Shown: positions 36,793-45,385, numbered from the stretch's first letter. The stretch: 64,000 nt of DNA from Neorhizobium galegae (GCF_017877135.1 NZ_JAGIPH010000002.1:310001-374000); one strand, 5' to 3'. Numbers and translations: made by a program. Notes: generated by a model from the letters alone, not told the origin.

Positions 36793-37872
36793 ATGGCGAA
36801 GCCCACGCGGCGGCTGCGCAGCGGCTGGGGTCTCGGCGCGACCTCCGCCCTGTTGCACCTGTTGGTCCTTGCCGTCTTTCTCATCCCGTTCCCGTCCGTT
36901 GTTCCGGATGTGGCGCAGGAAGAAGCCGTTTCGGTGGAAATCGTTCCGCCGGCCGAAGAACCGGACAGTGCAAAAGACGCCCCCCCGCCTGCCGCCCCGC
37001 AACCGCAAGAAAAGCCGCAGGAACAGGCGCCGCCACCGCCGCAGGCCACGATGATTGCGGCACCGCCTCCGCCGCCGTCCGACCAGCCGGAGCGCAATGA
37101 TCAGTCGGGCCAGACGCAGGCCAAGGATGAGCCGGCGCCGGTGGAGGCGGCACCGCTTGCAAAGGATGACCCGGACAAGGCACCGCCTGCCGCGCCCGAT
37201 CCGGCCGCGCAGCCCGGCACCTCGCCGGCATCACCGCCACAGGAGACGGCTAAACCGTCCGTTCCGCCGCCCGTCGAGACGCAAGCGGCCGCTGAGCCGC
37301 ACCCGGAACAACAGCCGGCAGAGGCTGGCGCTCCGCTTCCCGACGATGTATCGCCGCCGCAGGCCGATTTTGCGCCGGGCCTTGCCGACGGCAAACCTTC
37401 CGTGCAACCGACCGATGCCGTTCAGGCCGTGCCCGTGCCGACGCCCCGCCTGCAGCCCGTGTCTCCCACCCCGGAGCCTCAGGCAAATCCGGGCGGCGCC
37501 ATGACAAAGGCGGATACGCTTCTGTCTGACGCGCGCCTCCAAAACCCGGCCCTGAAAGCGGCGCTGGGGCAACTGCCTCCCAAGCGGCGCCTGACACAGA
37601 TCTGCAGCTTCGAAGTGGCAGAGCAGGTGGCGCGTGCGCGCCCGGAAACGACGCCGGACTTCATCATGCCCTATGGCCCCTCCGGCGGGTTTATCCGCAA
37701 CAGCACGCTGGATGCCGATGGCGGCGCCTTTCGCAGCGGCGGCCGCTGGTTCGATGTGAGCTTTCAGTGCACTGTCGATATGAAGACGATGAAGGTCACC
37801 TCGTTCAGCTATCGCCTGGGAGGCGAGGTGCCGCAAAAGGATTGGCAGCGCCGCCGCCTGCCGGGCGCCTGA
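36793..37872 (+). CDS. DUF930 protein with TonB-like architecture
   Basis: A 359-residue protein. A short basic N-terminus (MAKPTRRLRSGWGLG) precedes one membrane helix (SALLHLLVLAVFLIPF), then a roughly 200-residue proline/alanine/glutamate-rich linker, and a C-terminal DUF930 domain (TLLSDARLQNPALKAALGQLPPKRRLTQICSFEVAEQV through the YRLGG end) facing the periplasm. This is the layout of TonB: anchor, spanning Pro-rich rod, C-terminal domain, although DUF930 is not a known TonB domain. An upstream ATG at 36763 would add ten residues before the basic segment. Confidence 0.8.
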   Translation: MAKPTRRLRSGWGLGATSALLHLLVLAVFLIPFPSVVPDVAQEEAVSVEIVPPAEEPDSAKDAPPPAAPQPQEKPQEQAPPPPQATMIAAPPPPPSDQPERNDQSGQTQAKDEPAPVEAAPLAKDDPDKAPPAAPDPAAQPGTSPASPPQETAKPSVPPPVETQAAAEPHPEQQPAEAGAPLPDDVSPPQADFAPGLADGKPSVQPTDAVQAVPVPTPRLQPVSPTPEPQANPGGAMTKADTLLSDARLQNPALKAALGQLPPKRRLTQICSFEVAEQVARARPETTPDFIMPYGPSGGFIRNSTLDADGGAFRSGGRWFDVSFQCTVDMKTMKVTSFSYRLGGEVPQKDWQRRRLPGA

Positions 37873-37899
37873 TGGCACCACAATCGTCAAGGAGAGACC

Positions 37900-38322
37900 A
37901 TGCCGCAGACCATACTTCGCCTTGAAACCCGCGGGCAGGGGCTGACCGAATTTACCCGCGAGGCCGAGGCCTTCGTCCGCGGCGCCGGGCTTGATGAGGG
38001 GCTTCTGACGCTCTTCGTGCGCCACACCTCCTGTTCGCTGCTGGTGCAGGAAAATGCCGATCCGGATGTCCGCCGCGATCTGCTTGCGTTTTTCCAGCGC
38101 CTTGTGCCACCGAGCGACGACCCCTCCATGCGCTTTATGGTTCACACCACGGAAGGGCCCGACGACATGCCCGCGCATGTGAAATCGGCGCTCACCACGG
38201 TGTCGCTCGGCATCCCGGTTGTCGGCGGAAGACTGGCGCTCGGCACCTGGCAGGGGATCTATCTGTTTGAACATCGCGACCGGCCGCACCGTCGCGAGGT
38301 GGTGCTGCATCTGTCGCCTTGA
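37900..38322 (+). CDS. YjbQ/UPF0047 family protein
   Basis: A 140-residue YjbQ-family protein. The conserved patch is RHTSCSLLVQENADPDVRRD with HTTEGPDDMPAHVKSAL and GTWQGIYLFEHRDRPHRREV; the histidines and acids line a pocket. E. coli YjbQ has secondary thiamine-phosphate synthase activity, which may not be the main role. It has AAGGAGAG 4-8 bases before ATG and follows the DUF930 gene by 27 bases, so it may be co-transcribed. Confidence 0.9.
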   Translation: MPQTILRLETRGQGLTEFTREAEAFVRGAGLDEGLLTLFVRHTSCSLLVQENADPDVRRDLLAFFQRLVPPSDDPSMRFMVHTTEGPDDMPAHVKSALTTVSLGIPVVGGRLALGTWQGIYLFEHRDRPHRREVVLHLSP

Positions 38323-38437
38323 GCGGTGATTATACTGAATGGTGAATGAACGAGCGGTTCGGAAGGCGTTCAGATCCGGTCCACTAGATTGCCTCCAGTG
38401 CCCGCCGTGGCGCAATGCAATACTGGAGGAATACCCA

Positions 38438-38779
38438 ATGAGACAGCTTCTTGCCAAGGCCGGTCTTGCCGCCCTGATGGTCGTATCCGGGCTTGTCGCG
38501 CCGCTTGCCAGCGCCTCTGCGGCCGATAATGGCCTGCGGGTCGAGGTGCAATGGCGCGGTGACGACCGCGGTGGCCCGCGCCACTACGATCGTGGTCCCG
38601 ATCGCCGCGCCGGCTGCGCCCCCTGGCATGCCGAGGACAAGGCTGCCCGCATGGGCCTTCGCCGTGCCCGCGTTGTGGATATGAACCGGCGCGTGGTGGT
38701 GGTGGCCGGTTTTGACCGTCGCGGCCGCGACCGCGTTGTGTTTGCCAATGAACGCGGCTGCCCGGTCATCCGTCGCTAA
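38438..38779 (+). CDS. Small secreted basic protein, unknown function
   Basis: A 113-residue exported protein: signal peptide MRQLLAKAGLAALMVVSGLVAPLASASA with a clean AxA cleavage site, then an Arg/Asp/Gly-rich mature part with HYDRGPDRRAGCAPWHAEDKAARMGLRRARV and a C-terminal RGCPVIRR. The two cysteines may form a disulfide. A similar layout is common in short rhizobial periplasmic proteins of unknown role. The ribosome site is GGAGGA. Confidence 0.8.
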   Translation: MRQLLAKAGLAALMVVSGLVAPLASASAADNGLRVEVQWRGDDRGGPRHYDRGPDRRAGCAPWHAEDKAARMGLRRARVVDMNRRVVVVAGFDRRGRDRVVFANERGCPVIRR

Positions 38780-39284
38780 CCTCGACCTTTCTCACTTGCC
38801 GAAATCCGCTCCATAGCCCAATGGACGGATGAAGCCGTCGCTCACGCCCCCTAGCATCTGAGCGGCGGCTTTCCGCGTCTTGTTGCACGTCCGCTATGCG
38901 ATTTGCGGTATGGGGCCTCCCGTGCCTGAAGGGTAACGACGAGACCGTCATTGCGGGAAGCCTCAGGCGCCGCCGGCGACCAGTCCCAAGCCGAGGTTAT
39001 GCCGGGCGCGTGCCGCACGCTCTGCCCATTCCGATGGTCCCTCAGACCTTTTTGCGGGATCCGCCGACCTTCGTCGGACTTCTCGGCTCTGCCGTGTTCG
39101 CCATTGACCCGATCGGGTCGCAGCCTGAGTTCCTCGGCCGCGAAAACTCTCTGAACGCCTCACGCGGCAGCACAAGCGCGACGGGCTGCTGTCTGCAATC
39201 CTGTTCCGCTGAAACGGAAGGCCCGAATGTCACGGCAGTGCGCGGCTGCAGGCACCTGTCGATGCCTGCAGCAATGATAAAAGG
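38780..39284. other. Intergenic region between convergent genes
   Basis: 505 bases between convergent genes. CTGCAGGCA (39246-39254) and TGCCTGCAG (39263-39271) form a perfect 9-bp hairpin about 14 bases past the SIMPL gene stop and could end that transcript, though there is no T run. An open frame at 38896-39327 has no ribosome site and no recognisable sequence, so I do not call it. Confidence 0.45.
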
Positions 39285-40052
39285 TCAGCGCGCGATTTCA
39301 AACCGCATGTCGACCGTCACGGTATAGCTGTTCTCGCCCCCGGAGACCGGAACCGAATCGGCCTCCTTCGCCATGGCCATGCGCATCATCGGCGCCGACA
39401 CCGGGCGCGTGCCGTTTTCGGTGATGGAGACCACGGGGCCAAGCTTGGTGCCGGCGGCGTCGGCGAGTGTCTTCGCCTTGGTCATGGCATCGGCCACGGC
39501 GTTGCGTCTTGCCTCTTCCATGGCACCTTTCGGATCATCATTGGTGAAGCTGATCTGGCCGCCCTGGTTGACGCCGAGTTTTACGGAGTGATCAATGAGG
39601 CCGCCGAGCTTTGCAAGGTCGCGCACCCGCACGGAAAGACCGTTGCTGACCTGATAGCCGATGATGCGCGGCGCTTCGTTCGTCTGGCCTGCGCCATTCT
39701 GGCCGGAGCTTTCCTGTTGGCTGTACTGCGGAAAGATCGAGAAATCACTGGTCTGGATCTCCCGCTCGGCAATACCGTCGGCCTTCAGCGCCGCCAGAAC
39801 ATCGCGCATGGCGGCATTGTTGGCGGCAAGCGCGGCATCGGCCGTTTCGCCCGTGCGTGTCACCGTCAGCGACACGACCGCCATGTCCGGCGCAATGGCC
39901 GCGCGGCCTTCGCCGGTGACGCTGATCATCGCCTGATGCGGCGGTGGCGGCGGCGGCATTTGCGCCCAGACGGCCGGCGCCCCGGCAAGACCTGCCGAGA
40001 CACCAAGGATTAGAAGTGAAAGCCGTCTGGAACGCGTCAACAAGCCCGGCAT
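39285..40052 (-). CDS. SIMPL-domain (DUF541) periplasmic protein
   Basis: A 255-residue exported protein with a signal peptide (SRRLSLLILGVSAGLAGAPAVWAQ) and a SIMPL/DUF541 domain: ISVTGEGRAAIAPDMAVVSLTVTRTGETADAAL, DFSIFPQYSQQ and AVADAMTKAKTLADAAG. In Brucella the BP26 homolog is a periplasmic or outer-membrane-associated antigen forming channel-like oligomers. It stands alone, upstream of the tRNA gene and in the opposite orientation. Confidence 0.9.
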   Translation of the reverse strand: MPGLLTRSRRLSLLILGVSAGLAGAPAVWAQMPPPPPPHQAMISVTGEGRAAIAPDMAVVSLTVTRTGETADAALAANNAAMRDVLAALKADGIAEREIQTSDFSIFPQYSQQESSGQNGAGQTNEAPRIIGYQVSNGLSVRVRDLAKLGGLIDHSVKLGVNQGGQISFTNDDPKGAMEEARRNAVADAMTKAKTLADAAGTKLGPVVSITENGTRPVSAPMMRMAMAKEADSVPVSGGENSYTVTVDMRFEIAR

Positions 40053-40249
40053 GAATATCCTCCGCTATGATCTTTGCAAGGTTGCCCCACTTCTGCGTGA
40101 CACTCTTGCGGTTGAAGACGATAGGTGCCTTGAGAATGTGAAGCCAATACGGCAACGGCTTGTCGCCCGTAGCTTTTTGCGTTAGAGCCGAACCTCAAGC
40201 GGCCCGCATGAACCATTGCACGCAGGCCCACCTTTTTGCAGAAGGTTGA

Positions 40250-40325
40250 GGGCCTGTAGCTCAATGGTTAGAGCCGGCGGCTCATAACCGCTTGGTTGGG
40301 GGTTCGAGTCCCTCCGGGCCCACCA
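40250..40325 (+). tRNA. tRNA with CAU anticodon, tRNA-Ile2 type
   Basis: A complete 76-base tRNA including the encoded CCA. Acceptor arms GGGCCTG and CGGGCCC pair, the anticodon loop is CTCATAA and the T arm is GGGGGTTCGAGTCCCTC. The stem-loop GGCGGCTCATAACCGC with the following CTTGGTT resembles bacterial tRNA-Ile2, whose C34 is changed to lysidine to read AUA, rather than initiator or elongator Met. Distinguishing the three by eye is not certain. Confidence 0.9.
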
Positions 40326-40480
40326 AATTTATTTAAAATCAATGATTGTAGCTTGACGCGGATTTCCGGAATTTTGACGGCAGGTTCCGGAAAAATGAAT
40401 TTCCAATTCCCCCGGAAACTTCGCCCGCGCCCAGCGATTTTTGACGCACAGTAACAGCCGAGATGGGTTTGCCTCAGATT

Positions 40481-40738
40481 TCAGTTCTGAGACGAGTAGC
40501 TCTCGAAACCACCCAGCTTGATTGTCCTGTTGAGCATAGCTCCCACATCTTCAGCGTTGACAAGCTTCAGATTGTTGAGTTGCTCCGTGACCTCCCTGGC
40601 GGAAATTACCTGCAGGGCGAGTCCGAGATGCAAGACGAGCTGGGCGTCCTTGCACTCAAACGCGATGAGGTAGGCTTGTTCCGTCAGCTTTCGAATGTGC
40701 TTCATGGGAAGCCGTGGCATTGCCGCCCGCCCGTTCAC
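40481..40738 (-). CDS. Small CinS-like protein coupled to the AHL synthase
   Basis: An 85-residue protein starting with GTG that overlaps the AHL synthase stop (GTGA), so it is translationally coupled. The pattern HIRKLTEQAYLIAFECKDAQLVLHLGLALQVISAREVTEQ is helical. In R. leguminosarum cinI is followed and translationally coupled to cinS, a small anti-repressor that binds PraR; size, position and coupling match. I have not confirmed sequence similarity, so no symbol is assigned. Confidence 0.7.
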   Translation of the reverse strand: MNGRAAMPRLPMKHIRKLTEQAYLIAFECKDAQLVLHLGLALQVISAREVTEQLNNLKLVNAEDVGAMLNRTIKLGGFESYSSQN

Positions 40739-41394
40739 GCTGCCAATCCAATCGCTCTGGGTTGTTCGATGGACAACGATTTGGAATAAAGAGGGTCGGT
40801 AATCCCGGTTGCTTCGCGCATTCGGTCCAACACAACCGGCGAGACCTCAAACAATCCACAGCACACGGGCAATCGACCGTAGCCATCGGCGCGGCCAAGC
40901 TCATCAACATCCACCCCTGCTCTTCGATACACGCGACGCATGTGCGGCTCGTAGTTGGAGAGCATCATATCGATCCCGTGATGGAGTGCACATTCGCACA
41001 GCGCGACCAGAAGGCGACTGAATGCGTCCAGAGGCGTAAGCTCTGGAAAGTCGAGTGAGACTGCTTTCTCATCGACACACATGCGCGTTCCTTCCCAGAT
41101 GCCCGGCGCCACGAGATCGATGTCTGCAGGGAATGTCCCGCGGAAGACATCATAGAGGAGCGTGGGACCGGTGGTCGGCATAAGCCGCATGGATCCATAC
41201 AATCGTTGTCCGTCGTCGTCGCACCATAACAAGTATACCGGGCCGAGGTCGTCGTAACGGTCTTTTTCGCTGCCGTTGGTGACGGTCACTGACCAACCAA
41301 GATGGTCTGAGAATACCTCCTTGCGCAGCTTGAACATGCGGTCCAGCAGCCCCGGATATCGTGCATATTGATGCGCTTCTAGCGTGATAAACAT
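40735..41394 (-). CDS. cinI: Acyl-homoserine-lactone synthase (CinI-like)
   Basis: A 219-residue LuxI-family synthase that makes an AHL signal from S-adenosylmethionine and acyl-ACP. The invariant residues are present: R24, F28 and W34 in RKEVFSDHLGWSV, the DRYDDLGPVYLL acids, R in GSMRLMPTTGP and the E-x2-R pair in WEGTRMCVDEKA. The order regulator-synthase-small coupled gene matches cinR-cinI-cinS of Rhizobium, where the product is a long-chain 3-hydroxy AHL; the acyl chain here cannot be read. The GC content is lower than its surroundings. Confidence 0.85.
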   Translation of the reverse strand: MFITLEAHQYARYPGLLDRMFKLRKEVFSDHLGWSVTVTNGSEKDRYDDLGPVYLLWCDDDGQRLYGSMRLMPTTGPTLLYDVFRGTFPADIDLVAPGIWEGTRMCVDEKAVSLDFPELTPLDAFSRLLVALCECALHHGIDMMLSNYEPHMRRVYRRAGVDVDELGRADGYGRLPVCCGLFEVSPVVLDRMREATGITDPLYSKSLSIEQPRAIGLAA

Positions 41395-41431
41395 GAGTTC
41401 CCCCTTTTGGATATTGCAGAGGCATCATGCA

Positions 41432-41455
41432 GAGTTGCAGTTCCAGTTGAAACTC
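41432..41455. promoter_or_regulatory. Candidate lux-type box upstream of the AHL synthase
   Basis: GAGTT...AACTC bounds an imperfect 24-bp dyad (eight of twelve pairs match) 38-61 bases upstream of the synthase start, in the right place for LuxR-type activation. Confidence 0.35.
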
Positions 41456-41483
41456 CCCCGCTTGCGCCGCCCCATTTGGGGGG

Positions 41484-42215
41484 TCAGACTGGATTGATCA
41501 GGCGCAGGCTTATCGCTTTGGCGATGGCTTGGGGAATGTTCGCACAGGACAGCTTAAAGCGTGCAGACTTCAGATATCCTCTGGCTGTGTGGTCTGAGAT
41601 GCCCAGGATGCAGGAAATGTCTTTGTATTCCTTGCCCAAGGCTGCCCAATGAAGGCATTCCCTCTCGCGCCGGCCAAGTGGTGGTGCCGGATCTTCCTTG
41701 CCATAGAGTTCAACTAACGCCTTTGTGTGCAAGCCGTGTGCGAGTTCAAGCCAGTGAGCTCTGTAGTGCACGACGAGGGCTGACCACTGATCTTGCGGCA
41801 TGTCAGTATTGAGCGATACGAGGGCTCGGCGGCCACACCTATCAATGATTGGTATTGCATAGCCTGAAATTCCGAGACCATGCTGCGTGGCGTCCTCGAA
41901 CAGTCGCTGAGTCGCGGGGGTTACCTCCAGCTCGCTCCAGAGAAATGGCAGGCTCCTTGAAACGCCCTCAATTAGAACGGGATCAATGTTGAAGTAGCCT
42001 TGCTGCAGGTATCTGCTGACCCAGTTCGGCGGGTACGTCGTTCTGACGAATGGTGCGTCTATCCGAGACGCTATGGTTTGTGCCATGTGGTAGGTCACAT
42101 GCGAGAGCTTATAAGCATCTCTCAATAGAATTATCGAAGCTGCGACATCTGTCGCATGCTGAATAGCTACGAAGGTTTGTTCAAATAACTCCCGTGCATA
42201 GGTTTTTTCGTCCAT
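41484..42215 (-). CDS. cinR: LuxR-family quorum-sensing regulator (CinR-like)
   Basis: A 243-residue LuxR protein with an N-terminal autoinducer-binding domain (YPPNWVSRYLQQGYFNIDPVLIEG holds the W-x3-Y...D pocket residues and LPFLWSEL the second Trp) and a C-terminal HTH (LGRRERECLHWAALGKEYKDISCILGISDHTARGYL). It lies 89 bases upstream of the AHL synthase on the same strand. As in the cin system, it would bind the AHL and activate the synthase operon. Confidence 0.85.
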   Translation of the reverse strand: MDEKTYARELFEQTFVAIQHATDVAASIILLRDAYKLSHVTYHMAQTIASRIDAPFVRTTYPPNWVSRYLQQGYFNIDPVLIEGVSRSLPFLWSELEVTPATQRLFEDATQHGLGISGYAIPIIDRCGRRALVSLNTDMPQDQWSALVVHYRAHWLELAHGLHTKALVELYGKEDPAPPLGRRERECLHWAALGKEYKDISCILGISDHTARGYLKSARFKLSCANIPQAIAKAISLRLINPV

Positions 42216-42651
42216 GGCCGCCCCCTACAACTATGTGCAATCTTAAGAGGGTAGCGAACCTTTGCAAAAATGTCTTATAATACGTGATTAACGTCGATGG
42301 ACGGCTATTAGTCATTTGGCCGCTGTGAACGTTCTATGAAGGGTTTTTGAGTGGGCCACGTTGGCCGAGTTGACCATGCGCACGGAAGCAATCGGCCGAA
42401 CTGATCAGCTTTGGTCAGTGGAGAGCCGAAGGCGGATCGCTTCGACGTGACTGATCGGCGGCCTCCGCGATTGCCACCATGATCAAGTAGACAAGCGTCT
42501 GTTGGTGACCTTGCCCCCGAGCTTAACCAGTTTTAAGTTCGCTCCAGCGGTTTTTGGCTTCGTATCTGCGGCTGTAGCGGCGTGTGGCGGTACGGAGCTG
42601 GGCCGCAACACGGCGGCCTCCCCCTTGACCTGTCCGCCCCGTCTTGGGCCT
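42216..42651. other. Intergenic region between cinR-like gene and the sulfur cluster
   Basis: 436 bases that mark the change from the lower-GC quorum-sensing block to the high-GC sulfur cluster. AT-rich DNA at 42240-42300 should carry the cinR promoter. I see no gene, no insertion-sequence end and no clear terminator; an open minus-strand frame across 42483-42905 overlaps the next gene and is not supported. Confidence 0.4.
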
Positions 42652-43959
42652 TCATTCCGGATAGGGCAGGCGGTAGCGGTCGCGGATGGTGCGGCCTTCG
42701 TAGTCGCGGGGGTAGACGCCGCGATCCTGCAGGATCGGCACGACTTTCTCGACGAATTCCTCGATATCGTCCGGCGCGCGTGGCGGCTGCAGGGTGTAGC
42801 CGTCCACGGTTCCGTCCTCCCAGAGATCGATGATCTGGTCTGCCACCTCTTCCGGCGTGCCGAGGACGAGGCGGTGGTGACCTTCCGAACGGCGTACGGC
42901 CTCACGCGCCGTCAGCCTTTCGTAGGTGAGCAGGTCCGACAGGCCAAGCCCCATGCCGACCGCCCATTGGCGGTTCTGATCCGGCACGAAACGCTCGGCT
43001 TCCAGCACGGCATCGGGATCGAAGGTCGCGGGATCAATGCCGTTTTCCCTGGCGAAACGGGCAAGCAGCCCGTCTTCGGAACCGGTGCCGCTGAACAGTT
43101 CGTGCTTGCGCAGCGCCTCTTCTCGGGTTTCGCCGATGATGGCGACGAGCCCCGGCACGATGCGGATGCCCGACGGGTCGCGGCCAACTTCGACGGCCTT
43201 GTCCTTCACCTTCTTGCCGAAAGCCTGTCCGGCCGGGCGGGAGAGGATGTTGCAATAGATGATTTCGCCGTGGCGTGCGGCAAGTTCGATGCCGCCTTCC
43301 GAGGCGCCCGCCTGCGCGATGACCGGGTGCCCCTGCGGGCTGCGCGGCACGTTGAGCGGCCCCCGCACCTGGAAGAATTGCCCCTCGTGATCGATGGTGT
43401 GCGCGCTCGATGCATCCCAGAAACGATCCGGCGGAACCTCACCTTCACGACGCGGATCCCAGCTTGCCCAGAGCTTTTTCGCCACATCCAGGAATTCGAT
43501 GGCGCGCGGATAGCGCTCGCTGCGCGGCGGTAGGGGCGCGTTGCTGAAATTGGCCGCCACATTCGGGTTAAAGGAGGAGACGACGTTGACGATCAGCCGC
43601 CCGCCGGAGACGATATCCAGCGACTGCACCCGCCGCGCCAGATTATAGGGCGAATTATAGGTGGAGGTGATCGTGGCGACAAAGCCGATATCCGGCACCT
43701 GGGCCGAGAGTGTCGTGCAGAGGATCAGCGGGTCCAGCGTGTGGAACGGGCGGCTCAGTGGGTCCGTCAGCAGGGCCGGGTGATCGGAGAAGAAGACGGC
43801 ATCGAACCGCCCCTTGTGCGCAAGCTCCGTCAGGCGGCGATAGTAGTCAGGGTCGTTGATGTCATGCCGGTCACCGGTGCGGTATTTCCAGGCATTGGCC
43901 AGATAGCCGGTTGTGTTGATGCCGACATTCAGGTTCAGCCGTCTCTTTGTCTCAGTCAT
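42652..43959 (-). CDS. FMN-dependent monooxygenase, NtaA/SnaA/DszA family
   Basis: A 435-residue luciferase-like (TIM-barrel) monooxygenase using FMNH2 from a separate reductase. Family landmarks: LNVGINTTGYLANAWKYR, FDAVFFSDHPALL, TITSTYNSPYNLARRVQSLDIVSGGRLIVNVVSS, PRSPQGHPVIAQAGASEGG and the C-terminal ILQDRGVYPRDYEGRTIRDRY. These enzymes cut sulfones (DszA), nitrilotriacetate (NtaA) or sulfides (DmoA). Its start overlaps the stop of the DszC/SfnB-like gene (ATGA), which points to the sulfone-type step. It is the last gene of the leftward unit. Confidence 0.88.
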   Translation of the reverse strand: MTETKRRLNLNVGINTTGYLANAWKYRTGDRHDINDPDYYRRLTELAHKGRFDAVFFSDHPALLTDPLSRPFHTLDPLILCTTLSAQVPDIGFVATITSTYNSPYNLARRVQSLDIVSGGRLIVNVVSSFNPNVAANFSNAPLPPRSERYPRAIEFLDVAKKLWASWDPRREGEVPPDRFWDASSAHTIDHEGQFFQVRGPLNVPRSPQGHPVIAQAGASEGGIELAARHGEIIYCNILSRPAGQAFGKKVKDKAVEVGRDPSGIRIVPGLVAIIGETREEALRKHELFSGTGSEDGLLARFARENGIDPATFDPDAVLEAERFVPDQNRQWAVGMGLGLSDLLTYERLTAREAVRRSEGHHRLVLGTPEEVADQIIDLWEDGTVDGYTLQPPRAPDDIEEFVEKVVPILQDRGVYPRDYEGRTIRDRYRLPYPE

Positions 43960-45203
43960 GCTTTGGCTTTTTCTCTTTCAGGATGAATGCCGACGCCCAC
44001 TTGCGGGGAGGGCAGTGTGCCGTTGATGGCAAAGTCGCCGACGACACGATCATGGTAGATGCGGGGGTTATGGGAGGTGATGGTGCGGGCATTGCGCCAG
44101 TGGCGGTCGAGACCATGGCTCTTCTTGGCCGCCGACGCGCCAAGCGCATCGAACAATATCGTTGTGGCCTCGAGTATCAGGCTGGAGACGACGGTGACCG
44201 ACTGGCTGACCTCCAGTTCGGCATCGCGGTTGGCGCGCGCAATGGCCTCGGTGTCTCCGGTCAGATTGGCCGCATGCGCGCGCTGCAGCGCGTCGGCGGC
44301 CTTCAGCACGATGGCGCCGGCCGCATAGGCGGCGCTGCGCACGCGACCGACAACCTGCAGGATCTGCGGGTCTTCACCGGGGAGGGTGGCGTTGCTGCGC
44401 GCATAGACGCGCCGCCGCTCCGCCACCAGCCCCGCCACTTCCGTGGCAGCTGCCCGGCCGATGCCTGCCAGCGAGGCGAGATGCACCAACTGGAAGAAGC
44501 CACCGGAATAGGAGAAACGCAGCGCGCTCGGCTTGATCAGGTCATTGCTGATCTCAACATCGGCGAAACGCGCGGTGCCGCTTGCCGTCAGCGACTGGCC
44601 AAACCCATCCCAGTCATCGATGATCTCGACGCCTGCCGCTCTGGTCGGCACGAGTGCGCCGATCGGATGGCCATCGCCGTCCACGGCACCGAGCGTGATC
44701 CAGTCGGCATAGAGCGAGCCGGTCGTGTAGAATTTCTGGCCGTTCAGCAGCCAATGATCGCCGTTGCGGATGAGCTGGGTGGAGTAGCTGCCAAGGGGCG
44801 CATTGCCGATCTCGGAAAAGCCGCTGCCGATGGTTTCGCCCGCCGCAAGCTTCAGAAGCCAGCGATCCCTCCAGTCGCCGGGCGGCGCGTTCAGAAGATC
44901 TTCGGTGAAGCCGAGATGGCTGCGATAGGCATTGGTGAGGTTGGGATCGGCTTCTGCCAGCTCGATCAGCAGGCCGAAGAGTTCCGGCAGCGTCAGCTCC
45001 GCGCCACCGATTTCTTCCGGCAGCCGCAGGACCGAAAAGCCTGCGTCCTTGAGCCGCCGATATTCCGCAAAGGGAAGCGTGCGGGCCAGATCGCGTTCGA
45101 TGGCGCCGGCATGAATATCGGCGAAGATCGGCCGAAACCGGCTCGCAATGGCGTCGAATCGTTCGCTTGGCGCAGCACCCCAGGCGTTGGCAATGTCGGT
45201 CAT
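43956..45203 (-). CDS. DszC/SfnB-like flavin-dependent monooxygenase (acyl-CoA dehydrogenase fold)
   Basis: A 415-residue protein with the acyl-CoA dehydrogenase fold but of the DszC/SfnB group, which oxygenates organosulfur compounds with reduced flavin. RSHLGFTEDLL and the C-terminal HWRNARTITSHNPRIYHDRVVGDF correspond to the DszC catalytic-His region (the H in T-x-H-N-P). There is no catalytic glutamate of true dehydrogenases that I can see. The ribosome site is GGGAGGA. It is coupled to the following DszA-like gene. A paralog is at 55704-56948. Confidence 0.85.
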   Translation of the reverse strand: MTDIANAWGAAPSERFDAIASRFRPIFADIHAGAIERDLARTLPFAEYRRLKDAGFSVLRLPEEIGGAELTLPELFGLLIELAEADPNLTNAYRSHLGFTEDLLNAPPGDWRDRWLLKLAAGETIGSGFSEIGNAPLGSYSTQLIRNGDHWLLNGQKFYTTGSLYADWITLGAVDGDGHPIGALVPTRAAGVEIIDDWDGFGQSLTASGTARFADVEISNDLIKPSALRFSYSGGFFQLVHLASLAGIGRAAATEVAGLVAERRRVYARSNATLPGEDPQILQVVGRVRSAAYAAGAIVLKAADALQRAHAANLTGDTEAIARANRDAELEVSQSVTVVSSLILEATTILFDALGASAAKKSHGLDRHWRNARTITSHNPRIYHDRVVGDFAINGTLPSPQVGVGIHPEREKAKA

Positions 45204-45313
45204 GTCTTAAGAATCCTCCCGCGGACGGTCGGCCACGAGGTCCAAACCTATCAGCTGGCTGAGAGGACGCAGGCGATGAATGTTTGCTCGTGGCGAAAGA
45301 AATTATTGTTTGA

Positions 45314-45367
45314 ACCGGACCCGGACGCGGCATGCCGCCCCTGATCATGCCGCTGTCCGGGTCCGGT
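45314..45367. repeat. Long hairpin between rhodanese and DszC-like genes
   Basis: ACCGGACCCGGACGCGGCATG and its complement CATGCCGC-t-GTCCGGGTCCGGT pair over 21 bp with one bulge around an 11-base loop. No T run follows on either strand. It may protect or attenuate the leftward mRNA. Confidence 0.6.
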
Positions 45368-45385
45368 CCTGCAGGCAGCGACCGG

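Noticed and set aside
38896-39327. 143-codon open frame in the gap before the SIMPL gene
   Set aside because: No ribosome site, runs into the end of the facing gene, no recognisable sequence.
40250-40325. Reading the CAU tRNA as initiator or elongator tRNA-Met
   Set aside because: It has a normal paired acceptor end, unlike initiator tRNA, and the anticodon arm and variable region look like tRNA-Ile2. This remains a judgement by eye.
42483-42905. Minus-strand open frame upstream of or overlapping the first DszA-like gene, considered as a transposase remnant
   Set aside because: It overlaps the end of an intact gene in another frame, and no inverted repeats or transposase motifs are visible.
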